A stretch of DNA of 64,000 nt. It comes from Candidatus Sulfotelmatobacter sp. GTDB lineage: Bacteria > Acidobacteriota > Terriglobia > Terriglobales > Acidobacteriaceae. The position numbers and the translations under genes were made by a program. This document shows, in pieces, positions 35,198 to 43,499 of this stretch (its first letter is position 1; every line of letters starts with the position of its first letter). Under the pieces are notes generated by a model, which searched no databases, was not told where the DNA came from, and worked only from the letters and a program-made list of their open reading frames with translations. Where the stretch lies: assembly GCA_017883385.1 (NCBI GenBank), contig JADGNQ010000002.1:62001-126000 (forward strand), written 5' to 3'.

Positions 35198-36234
35198 AAG
35201 CTCTATTGCTGTCGCAATATCGCCATCTGGAACTCACCGATCTCGCCGTTCCTGAGCCGGGTCGAGGTGAAGTCCTGATTCGCGTTGCAGCGTGTGGAAT
35301 CTGCGGCAGCGATGTGCACGGCTACGACGGCGCTTCGGGCCGGAGGATTCCACCGATTGTGATGGGACACGAAGCGGCTGGAACAATCGCAGCAACTGGC
35401 GAAGGCGTAAGCGGCTTGTCGGAAGGCGAGCGAGTCACGTTTGACTCGACGATCTATTGTGGCGAATGCGCAAACTGCCTCCGCGGAGACATCAATTTGT
35501 GCGATCGTCGCCAGGTGTTGGGCGTTTCGTGTGGCGACTACCGTCGTGCTGGAGCGTTTGCCGAGTTTGTCGTGGTTCCGGCGCGCATAATTCATCGCCT
35601 GCCAGAAAGCTTTCCTTTCGCAGAGGCTGCCCTGCTGGAAGCCGTGGCCGTAGCACTTCATGCCGTTTCGCTGGTTTCAGTCTCTCCGGGGAGTACCGCT
35701 CTCGTGGTCGGCGCTGGCACGATCGGACTACTGCTGCAACAGGCTCTGCGAATTGCGGGTTGTGCGCGCGTCTTTGTCGCTGATGTCGACGCTACGCGCC
35801 TCAAACTCAGCCGAGAACTTGGTGCAACTGCCGCGTTGTCCGCTGGAACGGATCTCGCTCAGCAAATAGCGGCTCTCACAAACGGAGCGGGCGTCGACAT
35901 TGCGGTCGAAGCCGTGGGCAAGACCGAAACCGTAAATGCCGCGATCGATAGCGCTCGTAAAGGCGGAAGTGTCATCCTCGTGGGAAACATTTCCCCTGAA
36001 GTCACACTCCCGCTGCAGAAGGTGGTTACGCGGCAGATTCGCCTGCAAGGATCGTGCGCATCTGCCGGCGAATATCCGAGGGCTATTGAACTTCTATCCA
36101 GTGGGGCGATTCGGGTGAAACCGCTCATCACCGCGGTTGCCCCTCTCGCCGAAGGACCACAATGGTTTGAACGGTTGTATACACGCGAGCCGAACTTGCT
36201 GAAAGTTGTGCTCACTCCGGGAACAAACTCGTGA
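35194..36234 (+). CDS. Zinc-dependent sugar/polyol dehydrogenase (MDR superfamily)
   Basis: 346 residues. Catalytic zinc ligands appear in GICGSDVHG (Cys37 region) and MGHEAAG. The structural zinc loop is CGECANCLRGDINLC, with all four Cys. The Rossmann motif is VVGAGTIGLLLQQ, and the second strand ends in VADVD, where the Asp favours NAD over NADP. Closest groups are sorbitol, threonine and galactitol-1-phosphate dehydrogenases. It should oxidise a secondary hydroxyl of a sugar or polyol in the cytoplasm. It overlaps the ASPIC gene before it (ATGA) and the SDR gene after it (GTGA), so the two oxidoreductases probably act in sequence on the imported product. Confidence 0.9.
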   Translation: MKALLLSQYRHLELTDLAVPEPGRGEVLIRVAACGICGSDVHGYDGASGRRIPPIVMGHEAAGTIAATGEGVSGLSEGERVTFDSTIYCGECANCLRGDINLCDRRQVLGVSCGDYRRAGAFAEFVVVPARIIHRLPESFPFAEAALLEAVAVALHAVSLVSVSPGSTALVVGAGTIGLLLQQALRIAGCARVFVADVDATRLKLSRELGATAALSAGTDLAQQIAALTNGAGVDIAVEAVGKTETVNAAIDSARKGGSVILVGNISPEVTLPLQKVVTRQIRLQGSCASAGEYPRAIELLSSGAIRVKPLITAVAPLAEGPQWFERLYTREPNLLKVVLTPGTNS

Positions 36235-37037
36235 ACGACAGTCGAGCCAATCAAGAACTCTTCGATCTGAGCGGGCGAGTGGCGATCGTCACTGGAACGA
36301 GCCGCGGACTCGGCCAGAACCTGGCGCGCGCGCTCGCGAGGGCTGGCGCAGATATGGTTCTTACAAGCCGCAATCGCGATTCCTTATCGGCATTCGAAGC
36401 CGAGATTGCAGCGCTGGGCCGCCGGGCGATATCACTCGAGCTCGACGTGCGGAGTCATGAAAGCATTGAACGGATGGCGGCGGCGGCGGAAGATGCGTTC
36501 GGCCATCTCGATATTCTCGTAAACAACGCGGGCTGCAACATTCGCAAGCCGGCGGTCGACGTGACTTGGGAAGACTGGAACCAGATCCTTGACACAAACC
36601 TGCGCGGAAGTTTTTTTGTGGCTCAAGCGGTTGCGCGCCGCATGATCTCGCGGCGTTACGGACGCATCATCAACATCGGTTCTGTCACAAGCGTTGCCGG
36701 TTATGCCGGCCTCGCACCCTACGGAGCAAGCCGCGGCGGCATCCGACAGCTCACGATGAGCCTCGCCGACGACTGGGGCCAGCATGGAATCACTGTCAAT
36801 TGCCTTGCTCCGGGCTGGTTCCGCACCGAGCAGAACAAGATTCTCTACGAAGACAAAGAATGGGTCGAATATCTGTGCGACCGCATTCCGCTCAAGCGCC
36901 CGGGCGAGCCTCACGATCTGGACGCAGCGGTGGTCTTCCTGGCGGCAGAGTCGAGCCGCTATGTCACCGGACAGACTCTGCTTGTAGATGGCGGAATTTC
37001 CACCGGCGCGATGCGCGCGCTGCCGAAAACTCACTGA
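36231..37037 (+). CDS. SDR-family oxidoreductase with Arg in place of the catalytic Lys
   Basis: 268 residues, GTG start in a GTGA overlap. Classical SDR motifs: TGTSRGLG (21-28), NNAG (98-101), Asn123 and Ser151 (INIGSVTS). Tyr164 is present in YGASRGG, but the Lys four residues later is Arg168 (codon CGC). Arg47 after the second strand suggests NADP(H). The C-terminus (SSRYVTGQTLLVDGG) is typical of gluconate 5-dehydrogenase and 3-ketoacyl-reductase-like members. It should reduce or oxidise a sugar acid or keto-sugar together with the zinc dehydrogenase just upstream. The Lys to Arg change may lower activity or mark a subgroup. Convergent with the GH97 gene, 16 bases apart. Confidence 0.9.
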   Translation: MNDSRANQELFDLSGRVAIVTGTSRGLGQNLARALARAGADMVLTSRNRDSLSAFEAEIAALGRRAISLELDVRSHESIERMAAAAEDAFGHLDILVNNAGCNIRKPAVDVTWEDWNQILDTNLRGSFFVAQAVARRMISRRYGRIINIGSVTSVAGYAGLAPYGASRGGIRQLTMSLADDWGQHGITVNCLAPGWFRTEQNKILYEDKEWVEYLCDRIPLKRPGEPHDLDAAVVFLAAESSRYVTGQTLLVDGGISTGAMRALPKTH

Positions 37038-37053
37038 TTTAGGGCTCGCTTGC

Positions 37054-39012
37054 CTACTGATGGATTCTTGCGGCCCAGCCGCCGCCGCTGGCAAGGGGAA
37101 GCTTCAGCTTGGTAGTCTTGTTCACCTGGGTGGTTGTTTTCTTGTAGTCGCTTGCGTTGCGATCAGCGTTGACCCCATCCCGGTAGGCTTCCATCGTGAA
37201 GTTTCCGTCAGGTAAGAACGACAAATCAATTTCAAGATTGCGCGGCGTCCAGTCCGTCATGGCTCCCAGGTACCAGTCCTTGCCGTTCCTTCTGGCGACA
37301 ACTACGTATTCGGCGATGCGCGCATCGAGCACCTTGGTTTCGTCCCACTCGGTTGGAACCGGAGCGAGGAACTCCATAGTCTCCGGCTCACGCAAGTAAT
37401 TCGAAGGGCTGTCGGACAACATTTGCAGGGGACTTTCGAAAACCACATACATCGCGAGTTGATGGCAGCGCGTTCCCAGCGCCATCGGCTGGCCAAAGAC
37501 AGGAGCGAAGGTCGTCTTGGTTGCGTTCCGCATCGCACCCGGTGTGTAGTCCATCGGGCCGAGAAACATGCGCGTGAAGGGAAGCGTCACATTGTGCTTC
37601 GGTTCAGAATCTGCGCTCCATTTGCTCCATTCCATGCCGCGAACGCCCTCGGTGCTGATCAGGTTAGGCCAAGTGCGAGTCATGCTCGCAGATTTCTGGC
37701 CACCGTGGAAATCGACCAGCATCTTGCGCTTGGCACATTCCCTGCTAACTCTGTAGTAGTAGTCGATCAAGATCTGATCGCTGCGCTGCATGAAATCGAC
37801 CTTGATCCCTTTCACACCCCACTTTTCGAACTGATCGAGAGCGGGAATCAGTTGGTCGTCGAGCGTCTTCCAAACAACCCACAAAATGATTCCTACATTT
37901 TTTTCTTTCCCGTAGGCCGTTAGTTCCGGCACGTTGATTTCGGGGACCACTTCCAGGACATTGCCCAGCTTGTACCAGCCCTCATCGAGGATGATGTAAG
38001 GGATGCCGTATTTCGCGGCAAAGTCGATGTAGTATTTGTATGTTTCGGTATTAACTCCTGCTTTGAAATCTACGCCGTAAACATTGTTGGCGTTCCACCA
38101 GTCCCAGGCCACTTTCCCGGGCTTGATCCACGACGTATCCTGCACCTGCGAGGGCTTTTCCAGAAGATATACGATTTCGTTGGTGAGCAGGTCCCGATCC
38201 TGGTCGGCAATGCCAATTACGCGCCAGGGGAAAGTGCGTGTCCCGGCCGTAACTGCAATGTAGTCGGCGCTCTCAACGACTCTGTAATCCCGATCTCTGG
38301 TCAAACTCTCTTTCAGTGGATACGGAGGGAAGGTCGCCGCCAGCCCATTCCCTCCCGTGCCTCGCAACCAGAGCCCAGGGTAACTGTCCACATCTGATTC
38401 TGCGATGGCGACCTTTGCGCCTTCTCCTGCGTCCACTACCGCCGGCAGCGTGGCGAGGAACTCCGGGGCGATCTCACTCAAGTGCTGCGGAAGATATTTG
38501 CGTTCGTTGTGCGAGAAGAAACTGTCTTCCTGCGGGTAGTACACAAGGAAATTCGAAGGGAAATTGAAGGCTGATTCTTCACCGTAGATCTTCACCTGCG
38601 CCTGCGGCATCGAGGTCTCAAAGCGGTAGGCCGCGCCCTCGTTGTATGCGCGGAAGGTGACTGCGTATCCGCCTTCCATGTTCAGCTTCAGTTCATTGTA
38701 GTGGTCCCGGATCTTCGCGAACTTCTGGCGGACCACCGGTTCTACGACCTGGTCGGAAGAACGCTCCTTGGCATCAATCACCTTCGGCTGCGTACCAAGC
38801 TTCTTATGCTCCACGTCGAGAGAAAGCGTGGACTTTTCAAGCACGGCCCTGCCCTTCAGGACAACGTCGTACTGGATCTGTCCTGCGGTGCGGATTCTGA
38901 TTTCGATTCGTCCGTCTGGCGAACGCAGGTTGTAGCTGGATTGTGCAACTCCAGTTTCAATGAAGACAGCGACGAACAGTAGTGTTAACAGCAGGGGAAC
39001 GAGGGTCTTCAT
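37054..39012 (-). CDS. Exported glycoside hydrolase family 97, retaining type
   Basis: 652 residues with a Sec signal (LVPLLLTLLFVAVFIETGVAQ). An N-terminal beta-supersandwich (about 25-285) leads to the catalytic barrel (WNANNVYGVDF, ILDEGWYKLG) and a C-terminal beta domain. KGIKVDFMQR carries Asp406 where retaining GH97 alpha-galactosidases have their nucleophile. Glu461 (GMEWSKW) lies 55 residues later, the same spacing as nucleophile and acid/base in the characterised retaining member. Glu455 (STEGV) is also kept. So an alpha-galactosidase-like retaining enzyme is more likely than a SusB-type inverting glucosidase. It should cut alpha-linked ends in the periplasm, next to the glycan locus. 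AAGGTGA precedes the ATG. Confidence 0.92.
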   Translation of the reverse strand: MKTLVPLLLTLLFVAVFIETGVAQSSYNLRSPDGRIEIRIRTAGQIQYDVVLKGRAVLEKSTLSLDVEHKKLGTQPKVIDAKERSSDQVVEPVVRQKFAKIRDHYNELKLNMEGGYAVTFRAYNEGAAYRFETSMPQAQVKIYGEESAFNFPSNFLVYYPQEDSFFSHNERKYLPQHLSEIAPEFLATLPAVVDAGEGAKVAIAESDVDSYPGLWLRGTGGNGLAATFPPYPLKESLTRDRDYRVVESADYIAVTAGTRTFPWRVIGIADQDRDLLTNEIVYLLEKPSQVQDTSWIKPGKVAWDWWNANNVYGVDFKAGVNTETYKYYIDFAAKYGIPYIILDEGWYKLGNVLEVVPEINVPELTAYGKEKNVGIILWVVWKTLDDQLIPALDQFEKWGVKGIKVDFMQRSDQILIDYYYRVSRECAKRKMLVDFHGGQKSASMTRTWPNLISTEGVRGMEWSKWSADSEPKHNVTLPFTRMFLGPMDYTPGAMRNATKTTFAPVFGQPMALGTRCHQLAMYVVFESPLQMLSDSPSNYLREPETMEFLAPVPTEWDETKVLDARIAEYVVVARRNGKDWYLGAMTDWTPRNLEIDLSFLPDGNFTMEAYRDGVNADRNASDYKKTTTQVNKTTKLKLPLASGGGWAARIHQ

Positions 39013-39344
39013 CGAGTCACCTTTCTGGGTCCATGCGTTTTCGGTACGGGAGAAGAATCTTACTCGCGCTCACGGAGCAATACAAATCACTACGATACAA
39101 CTTGGGCGGCTCTCACCTTTCTGGGAAGCCGTCGGGGCGCGGTAGTTTGAAACTGATGCTGGGAGCGGATCCAATTTCGGTAGGAGTTGGCTCGACTTTC
39201 AGAACAAAGAAAACGTGCCGAAGAACGAAGGGGCTGAGTGTCGTTGTGGAGAGTCGTGATATCCGGTCGGGTACCCGAGGTGCGCACCTGCGACACATCA
39301 GATCCATCCGTAGCTCATAGAGTGGTTTCGACGCGAGGAATAAA
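39013..39344. other. Non-coding stretch upstream of the GH97 gene
   Basis: It contains the GH97 leader and promoter, a 13-base direct repeat TCACCTTTCTGGG (39017-39029 and 39113-39125; the first copy holds the GH97 ribosome-binding site), and a perfect 10-base palindrome GGTGCGCACC near 39280. I see no gene in it. Confidence 0.55.
39057..39085 (-). promoter_or_regulatory. Promoter of the GH97 gene
   Basis: On the minus strand TTGTAT (39085-39080), a 17-base spacer and TAAGAT (39062-39057), about 45 bases before the ATG at 39012. Confidence 0.5.
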
Positions 39345-39372
39345 GGGCGGAGCATCCTCATCTACTCCGCCC
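39345..39372 (-). terminator. Intrinsic terminator of the Spy-like gene
   Basis: GGGCGGAG (39345-39352) pairs with CTCCGCCC (39365-39372) over a 12-base loop. On the minus strand it is followed by TTTATT, and it lies 15 bases after the stop of the Spy-like gene. Confidence 0.65.
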
Positions 39373-39387
39373 ACAGTAAACCTCACC

Positions 39388-39855
39388 TCATTTCGGCTCC
39401 GAGGAATCCGGCGGCGCGCCTGATGGCGATCCGTCTGGGCGATGCCCCTGCCACCGTTCGTGCCTGCTCTGCATCTCGTCCCATTTCTTTTGCTGATTGG
39501 AATCCAATAGGCCGCGGATCTGATCGTCCGAGGCTTTGTGGATATCCATCATCTTGGATCTTCGATCCTCGCGTGACGTGGAGGAATCGGACCGCAAATT
39601 CTCCATTTGCGATTGTTCCGACTTCAGGATGTCGAGCACTTTCGGCTGTTGGTCCGAGGTGAGTTTCAGATGTTTGGCCAGCATCTCGGTGCGCTTGGCC
39701 GGATCGAAATGGTGGTGTCCAGGCCCGTGCTCGGGCGGTTCACCCGCTGGCGCCGCCTGCTGGTTGTTGCCCCCACTGTCTTGCGCGACAGCAGAGAACG
39801 TGACCGTGCAGACGAGGGCCGCCAGCATCAGCGCTAACAAGCAATTCTTGACCAT
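39388..39855 (-). CDS. Spy/CpxP-like periplasmic LTxxQ protein
   Basis: 155 residues from ATG 39855, preceded by AGGAGAG; a start at 39903 adds 16 residues and has no such site. A signal peptide (LLALMLAALVCTVTFSAVAQ) is followed by a His-rich low-complexity linker (EHGPGHHHFDP) and a helical domain with LKLTSDQQPKVLDIL and LLDSNQQKKWDEM, degenerate copies of the paired LTxxQ motif. The tail is rich in Pro and Ser. Spy/CpxP proteins are small periplasmic chaperones or sensors of envelope stress, and the His cluster could bind metal. It is divergent from the glycine-rich receptor-like gene. Confidence 0.8.
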   Translation of the reverse strand: MVKNCLLALMLAALVCTVTFSAVAQDSGGNNQQAAPAGEPPEHGPGHHHFDPAKRTEMLAKHLKLTSDQQPKVLDILKSEQSQMENLRSDSSTSREDRRSKMMDIHKASDDQIRGLLDSNQQKKWDEMQSRHERWQGHRPDGSPSGAPPDSSEPK

Positions 39856-40083
39856 TGGTATCTCTCCTGTGAGTCTTCGAGTTGGCACACTGGTATGAAC
39901 CAAATTATGGGGCCGGAGTTGCGAAACGACTGCCGATTTTACGAATCTTTACTCGACCTGAAGGAGACGAGAAGAGACCCAGCGCTGTGCGCAAACGTTT
40001 CGGCAGTTAGCATCCGTGCGAAAAGACAAAATTCTACAGTGGTGGCGAGAGGATCGGGCTATCATCGCGAGAGTGCTCGCTGC

Positions 40084-43000
40084 ATGGACGAATGGTCGAT
40101 TGTCGCAAGGGGTCGTGCGGTGCCCCGGTTCCTGGCTCTGGGCTTCTCCCTATTGCTTGCCGTCGATCATAGCCTTGCCCAGACGCAGTCATCGCCACCT
40201 CAGCTAATCCAGATTGAGCCAACCCAACCGCGAGGCGGAACGATCCACGGGATCGTGAAGTCTGGCAACATGCCAATTCCGGGCGCTGCCGTTTCCATCT
40301 CTCCTACATCGTCCGCCGGGAAGGTCTCAACCTGGACTGATGTCGATGGCGGCTATTCTGCAGCGCTGCCATCGTATGACTCCTACACCGTGCAGGTGCA
40401 GATGGTCACATTTGCGAATAGTACACAACAAATAGTGGTCGACTCTACTCATCAGGTTGTGCAGGCAAATTTTGAGTTGATCCTGCAATCGCGCGCGAGC
40501 GAGGCGAGTCCTCAGTTCCGAAGGCCCGCTGGCCAAGCCGCCACTCAGCGCGGGTTTCAAACTCTTTCCGCACTGCAGAACTTGGCTGGTCAGGACACAG
40601 GCGGCAATTCGATCGGCGACGTCGTGCCCTCGGGCATGCCGGTGCCCGGGGTAGATCCAAACAGCGCAACCGAGTCCATCGCAGTCTCTGGCGCCACGTC
40701 GAACCCACTGAACGCGATGAGCGGGGACGAACTCGAGCAGCGCATCAATGAGGCTCGGCAGCAAGGCGGAGGGTTTGGAGGAGGCGGCGGCGGGTTTGGT
40801 GGCGGGGGAGGGTTCGGCGGGGGCGGAGGCGGTCGTCCGATGCAAATCGTCGGACGCCGAGGCTTTGACATTAACCATCCTCATGGATCGATCTACTATG
40901 GGGTGGGCGATGGGGCGCTCAATGCCGCGCCTTATTCGCTTACTGGGCAACCCGCCACCAAGCCGTCTTATTTGCAGAACAGTTTCGGTGGATCCGTGGG
41001 CGGGCCGCTCAACATTCCCAAGATCTATCACGGCGGCGCCAAGACGTTTTTCTTCGTCAATTACAACGGCCGGCGCGGCGAGAATCCCTTCGATCAGTTT
41101 TCCACCGTCCCGACTCTGCTGGAGCGGCAGGGCAACTTCTCGCAGACTTGCTATACGTCCTGCGCAAAAGGAGGGCAGCCGGTAGCGATTTACAACTCGG
41201 CTACCAACACTCCTTTTCAGAACAATACAATCCCGCAAATCAATTCCGTCGCCACCGGGTTGCTACCGTACATACCTATGCCGAATCTGCCCGGCGATTA
41301 TCAGAATTTTCATTTCGTAACCTCGGCGAACAACGACACCGATGACCTCAACGTGCGAGTGAATCACACCTTCGGCGCTGCGCCCGCGCGCGGACGCAGG
41401 GGAGGCGGACGCAACGCTCCGCGCAACAATCTGACCTTTGGCTTCCACTATCACGAGTCCAGCTCCACCCTCACGAATCCATTCCCGAGCGTAGGAGGCA
41501 ATACCACCGTACGCAGCTTTGACGTTCCGGTGTCGTACACCCGCAGCATCGGAAAGCTGACCAACATCGTTCGCGCGGACTTCAACCGCAGCCGATCCCA
41601 CACTCAGAATCTCTACGCCTTTAACGACAACATTATCGGTACGCTGGGAATCACGGGAGTCTCGCAGAATCCTTTCGACTGGGGACTGCCGAATCTGTCC
41701 TTTGGCGACGTCGCCAGCCTGCAGGACACGACTCCGCAACTTACGCGCAACCAGACCTACACTTTCTCCGACAACGTGATCTGGAACCACGGCAAGCACA
41801 CGTGGCGATGGGGCGGAGACTTCCGGCGCGTCCAAGTGAATACCGAGACCGACAGCAATCCGCGCGGCTCGTTTGTGTTCTCGGGCACCAACACTTCGGA
41901 GGTAGATGGCAGTGGAAACTCCATCGTCGGTACCGGATACGACTTTGCAGACTTCTTGCTTGGTCTACCGCAACAGACTTCGGAACAATTCGGCCAGAAT
42001 AATCACTTCCGCGGCAATTTCTGGGACTTGTATGCGCAGGACGAGTGGAAGGTGCGGGGAAACCTGACCCTCAATCTCGGAGTGCGCTACGAATACGTCT
42101 CGCCGCTCACGGAAATCAATAATCGCATCGTGAACCTCGATCTTGTTCCCGGCGTGTTGAATCCGGCACTGCCGCTGGGCACAACGCCGGTGACGCCGAT
42201 TCAACCTGGGTCCTCCAGTGGCCTGCCGGGTACCCTGGTCCGGCCGGATCGCAACAACTTCGCCCCGCGGATCGGCTTCGCCTGGAAGCCGCTCTCCAAA
42301 ACCGTCGTGCGCGGCGGATACGGCATCAACTACAACACCGGAGCTTATCAGGGCATCGCACAGCAACTTGCCTTTCAGCCTCCGTTCTCCACCACGGCGA
42401 CCAACGGTCAGACAGCTCCCGGCGAACTGACGCTCCAAAGCGGATTTCCGGCACCGAGCGGCATCACCAACAACTATGCGGTAAATCCGAATTACCGCCT
42501 GGGCTATGTGCAGATTCGCAACCTGGACATTCAACAGCAGGTCCGTCCCACCCTGCTGTTGAATATCGACTACACCGGAACCAAGGGGACGGATCTCGAC
42601 ATTCTCGAAGCGCCCAACCGCACACCAGCGGGTCCTCGTATCAATGGGGTTCAAGCCTTCAATTACGAAAACTCGGTGGCGGATTCGGAGGCGAATGCGG
42701 TCTCGGTGAGGCTTCGCAAACGATTGGCGAACGGATTCTCCATAGGCGGCATCTACACTTTCTCCAAGGCGTTGGATGACGCATCGTCCATCGGCGCGGG
42801 AGCGACCTCGGGCGCAAACACTCCGGGGCTGGGTGCAGGCGGCACCGGCGCAGGCGGTGGAGGCTCGTCGGGAGCGGGCGCAGCCAGTGTTGCGCAGAAT
42901 GCTTTCGATCTGTCGGCGGAGCGGGGCCTTTCTAGCTTCAACCAGACGCACAAGTTCACGGCGGACTATTTGTGGGAGTTGCCCTTTGGGCACGATAAGC

Positions 43001-43488
43001 GCTGGCTCACCGAAAACACTCCTCTGCGCGCCATTCTTGGCGACTGGCAATGGACCGGCGACTGGACCATCGCATCTGGTCTGCCGTTTACGCCGCGGCT
43101 CCTCAATAACACGTGTGACGTGAATGCGGGAACGAATGGCACTCGGCGTCCAAACCTCGTCGCCGGCCAGTCCGTAAGCTTGTCGAACCCTTCCATTACG
43201 CAGTGGTTCAACACCGCTGCGTTCGCCACGCCCACCGACTGCGGCTTCGGTGACGCGCGTCGCAACAGTATCATTGGCCCCGGCAGCAAAGTGTTTGATA
43301 TGGCGTTCACAAAAGTCATCCCGCTGAGGGAGTCGCGCGTGCTGGAGTTCCGGGCGCAGGCCACCAACGTCTTCAATATCGTGAACTACTCCTCGATTGA
43401 TACGAACTTTACCTCGCCAACGTTCGGCCGGATTACGGCGGCGGGAGCCATGCGGCAGATTACATTCACCGCCCGGTTCCGCTTTTGA
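40084..43488 (+). CDS. TonB-receptor-like outer-membrane protein with a glycine-rich segment in the plug region
   Basis: 1134 residues from ATG 40084 (start chosen to give the signal peptide FLALGFSLLLAVDHSLAQ; GTG or upstream starts are possible). A carboxypeptidase-regulatory domain (GTIHGIVKSGNMPIPGAAVS) occupies about 50-140. Where a plug should follow, there is a low-complexity stretch of GGGFGGG repeats (about 226-245), and only the end of the plug pattern is kept (HGSIYYGVGDGALNAAPYSL ... GGSVGGPLNIPK). A long beta-barrel region follows (QDEWKVRGNLTLNLGVRYEY; ending RQITFTARFRF). A second Gly/Ala-rich insertion lies near 42800-42890. TonB-driven import is doubtful without a full plug; a porin-like, secretion or adhesive role is possible. 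Overlapped by the frame of the VWFA gene. Confidence 0.82.
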   Translation: MDEWSIVARGRAVPRFLALGFSLLLAVDHSLAQTQSSPPQLIQIEPTQPRGGTIHGIVKSGNMPIPGAAVSISPTSSAGKVSTWTDVDGGYSAALPSYDSYTVQVQMVTFANSTQQIVVDSTHQVVQANFELILQSRASEASPQFRRPAGQAATQRGFQTLSALQNLAGQDTGGNSIGDVVPSGMPVPGVDPNSATESIAVSGATSNPLNAMSGDELEQRINEARQQGGGFGGGGGGFGGGGGFGGGGGGRPMQIVGRRGFDINHPHGSIYYGVGDGALNAAPYSLTGQPATKPSYLQNSFGGSVGGPLNIPKIYHGGAKTFFFVNYNGRRGENPFDQFSTVPTLLERQGNFSQTCYTSCAKGGQPVAIYNSATNTPFQNNTIPQINSVATGLLPYIPMPNLPGDYQNFHFVTSANNDTDDLNVRVNHTFGAAPARGRRGGGRNAPRNNLTFGFHYHESSSTLTNPFPSVGGNTTVRSFDVPVSYTRSIGKLTNIVRADFNRSRSHTQNLYAFNDNIIGTLGITGVSQNPFDWGLPNLSFGDVASLQDTTPQLTRNQTYTFSDNVIWNHGKHTWRWGGDFRRVQVNTETDSNPRGSFVFSGTNTSEVDGSGNSIVGTGYDFADFLLGLPQQTSEQFGQNNHFRGNFWDLYAQDEWKVRGNLTLNLGVRYEYVSPLTEINNRIVNLDLVPGVLNPALPLGTTPVTPIQPGSSSGLPGTLVRPDRNNFAPRIGFAWKPLSKTVVRGGYGINYNTGAYQGIAQQLAFQPPFSTTATNGQTAPGELTLQSGFPAPSGITNNYAVNPNYRLGYVQIRNLDIQQQVRPTLLLNIDYTGTKGTDLDILEAPNRTPAGPRINGVQAFNYENSVADSEANAVSVRLRKRLANGFSIGGIYTFSKALDDASSIGAGATSGANTPGLGAGGTGAGGGGSSGAGAASVAQNAFDLSAERGLSSFNQTHKFTADYLWELPFGHDKRWLTENTPLRAILGDWQWTGDWTIASGLPFTPRLLNNTCDVNAGTNGTRRPNLVAGQSVSLSNPSITQWFNTAAFATPTDCGFGDARRNSIIGPGSKVFDMAFTKVIPLRESRVLEFRAQATNVFNIVNYSSIDTNFTSPTFGRITAAGAMRQITFTARFRF

Positions 43489-43499
43489 GGAAGACACAA

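Noticed and set aside
40766-40832. GGC/GGA-rich tract as a simple-sequence artefact or frameshift
   Set aside because: The frame stays open on both sides and encodes a regular GGGFGGG pattern, so it is treated as real coding sequence.
41965-43497. 510-residue minus-strand open frame across the receptor-like gene
   Set aside because: Arg-rich shadow without family similarity; the plus-strand barrel gene is clear.
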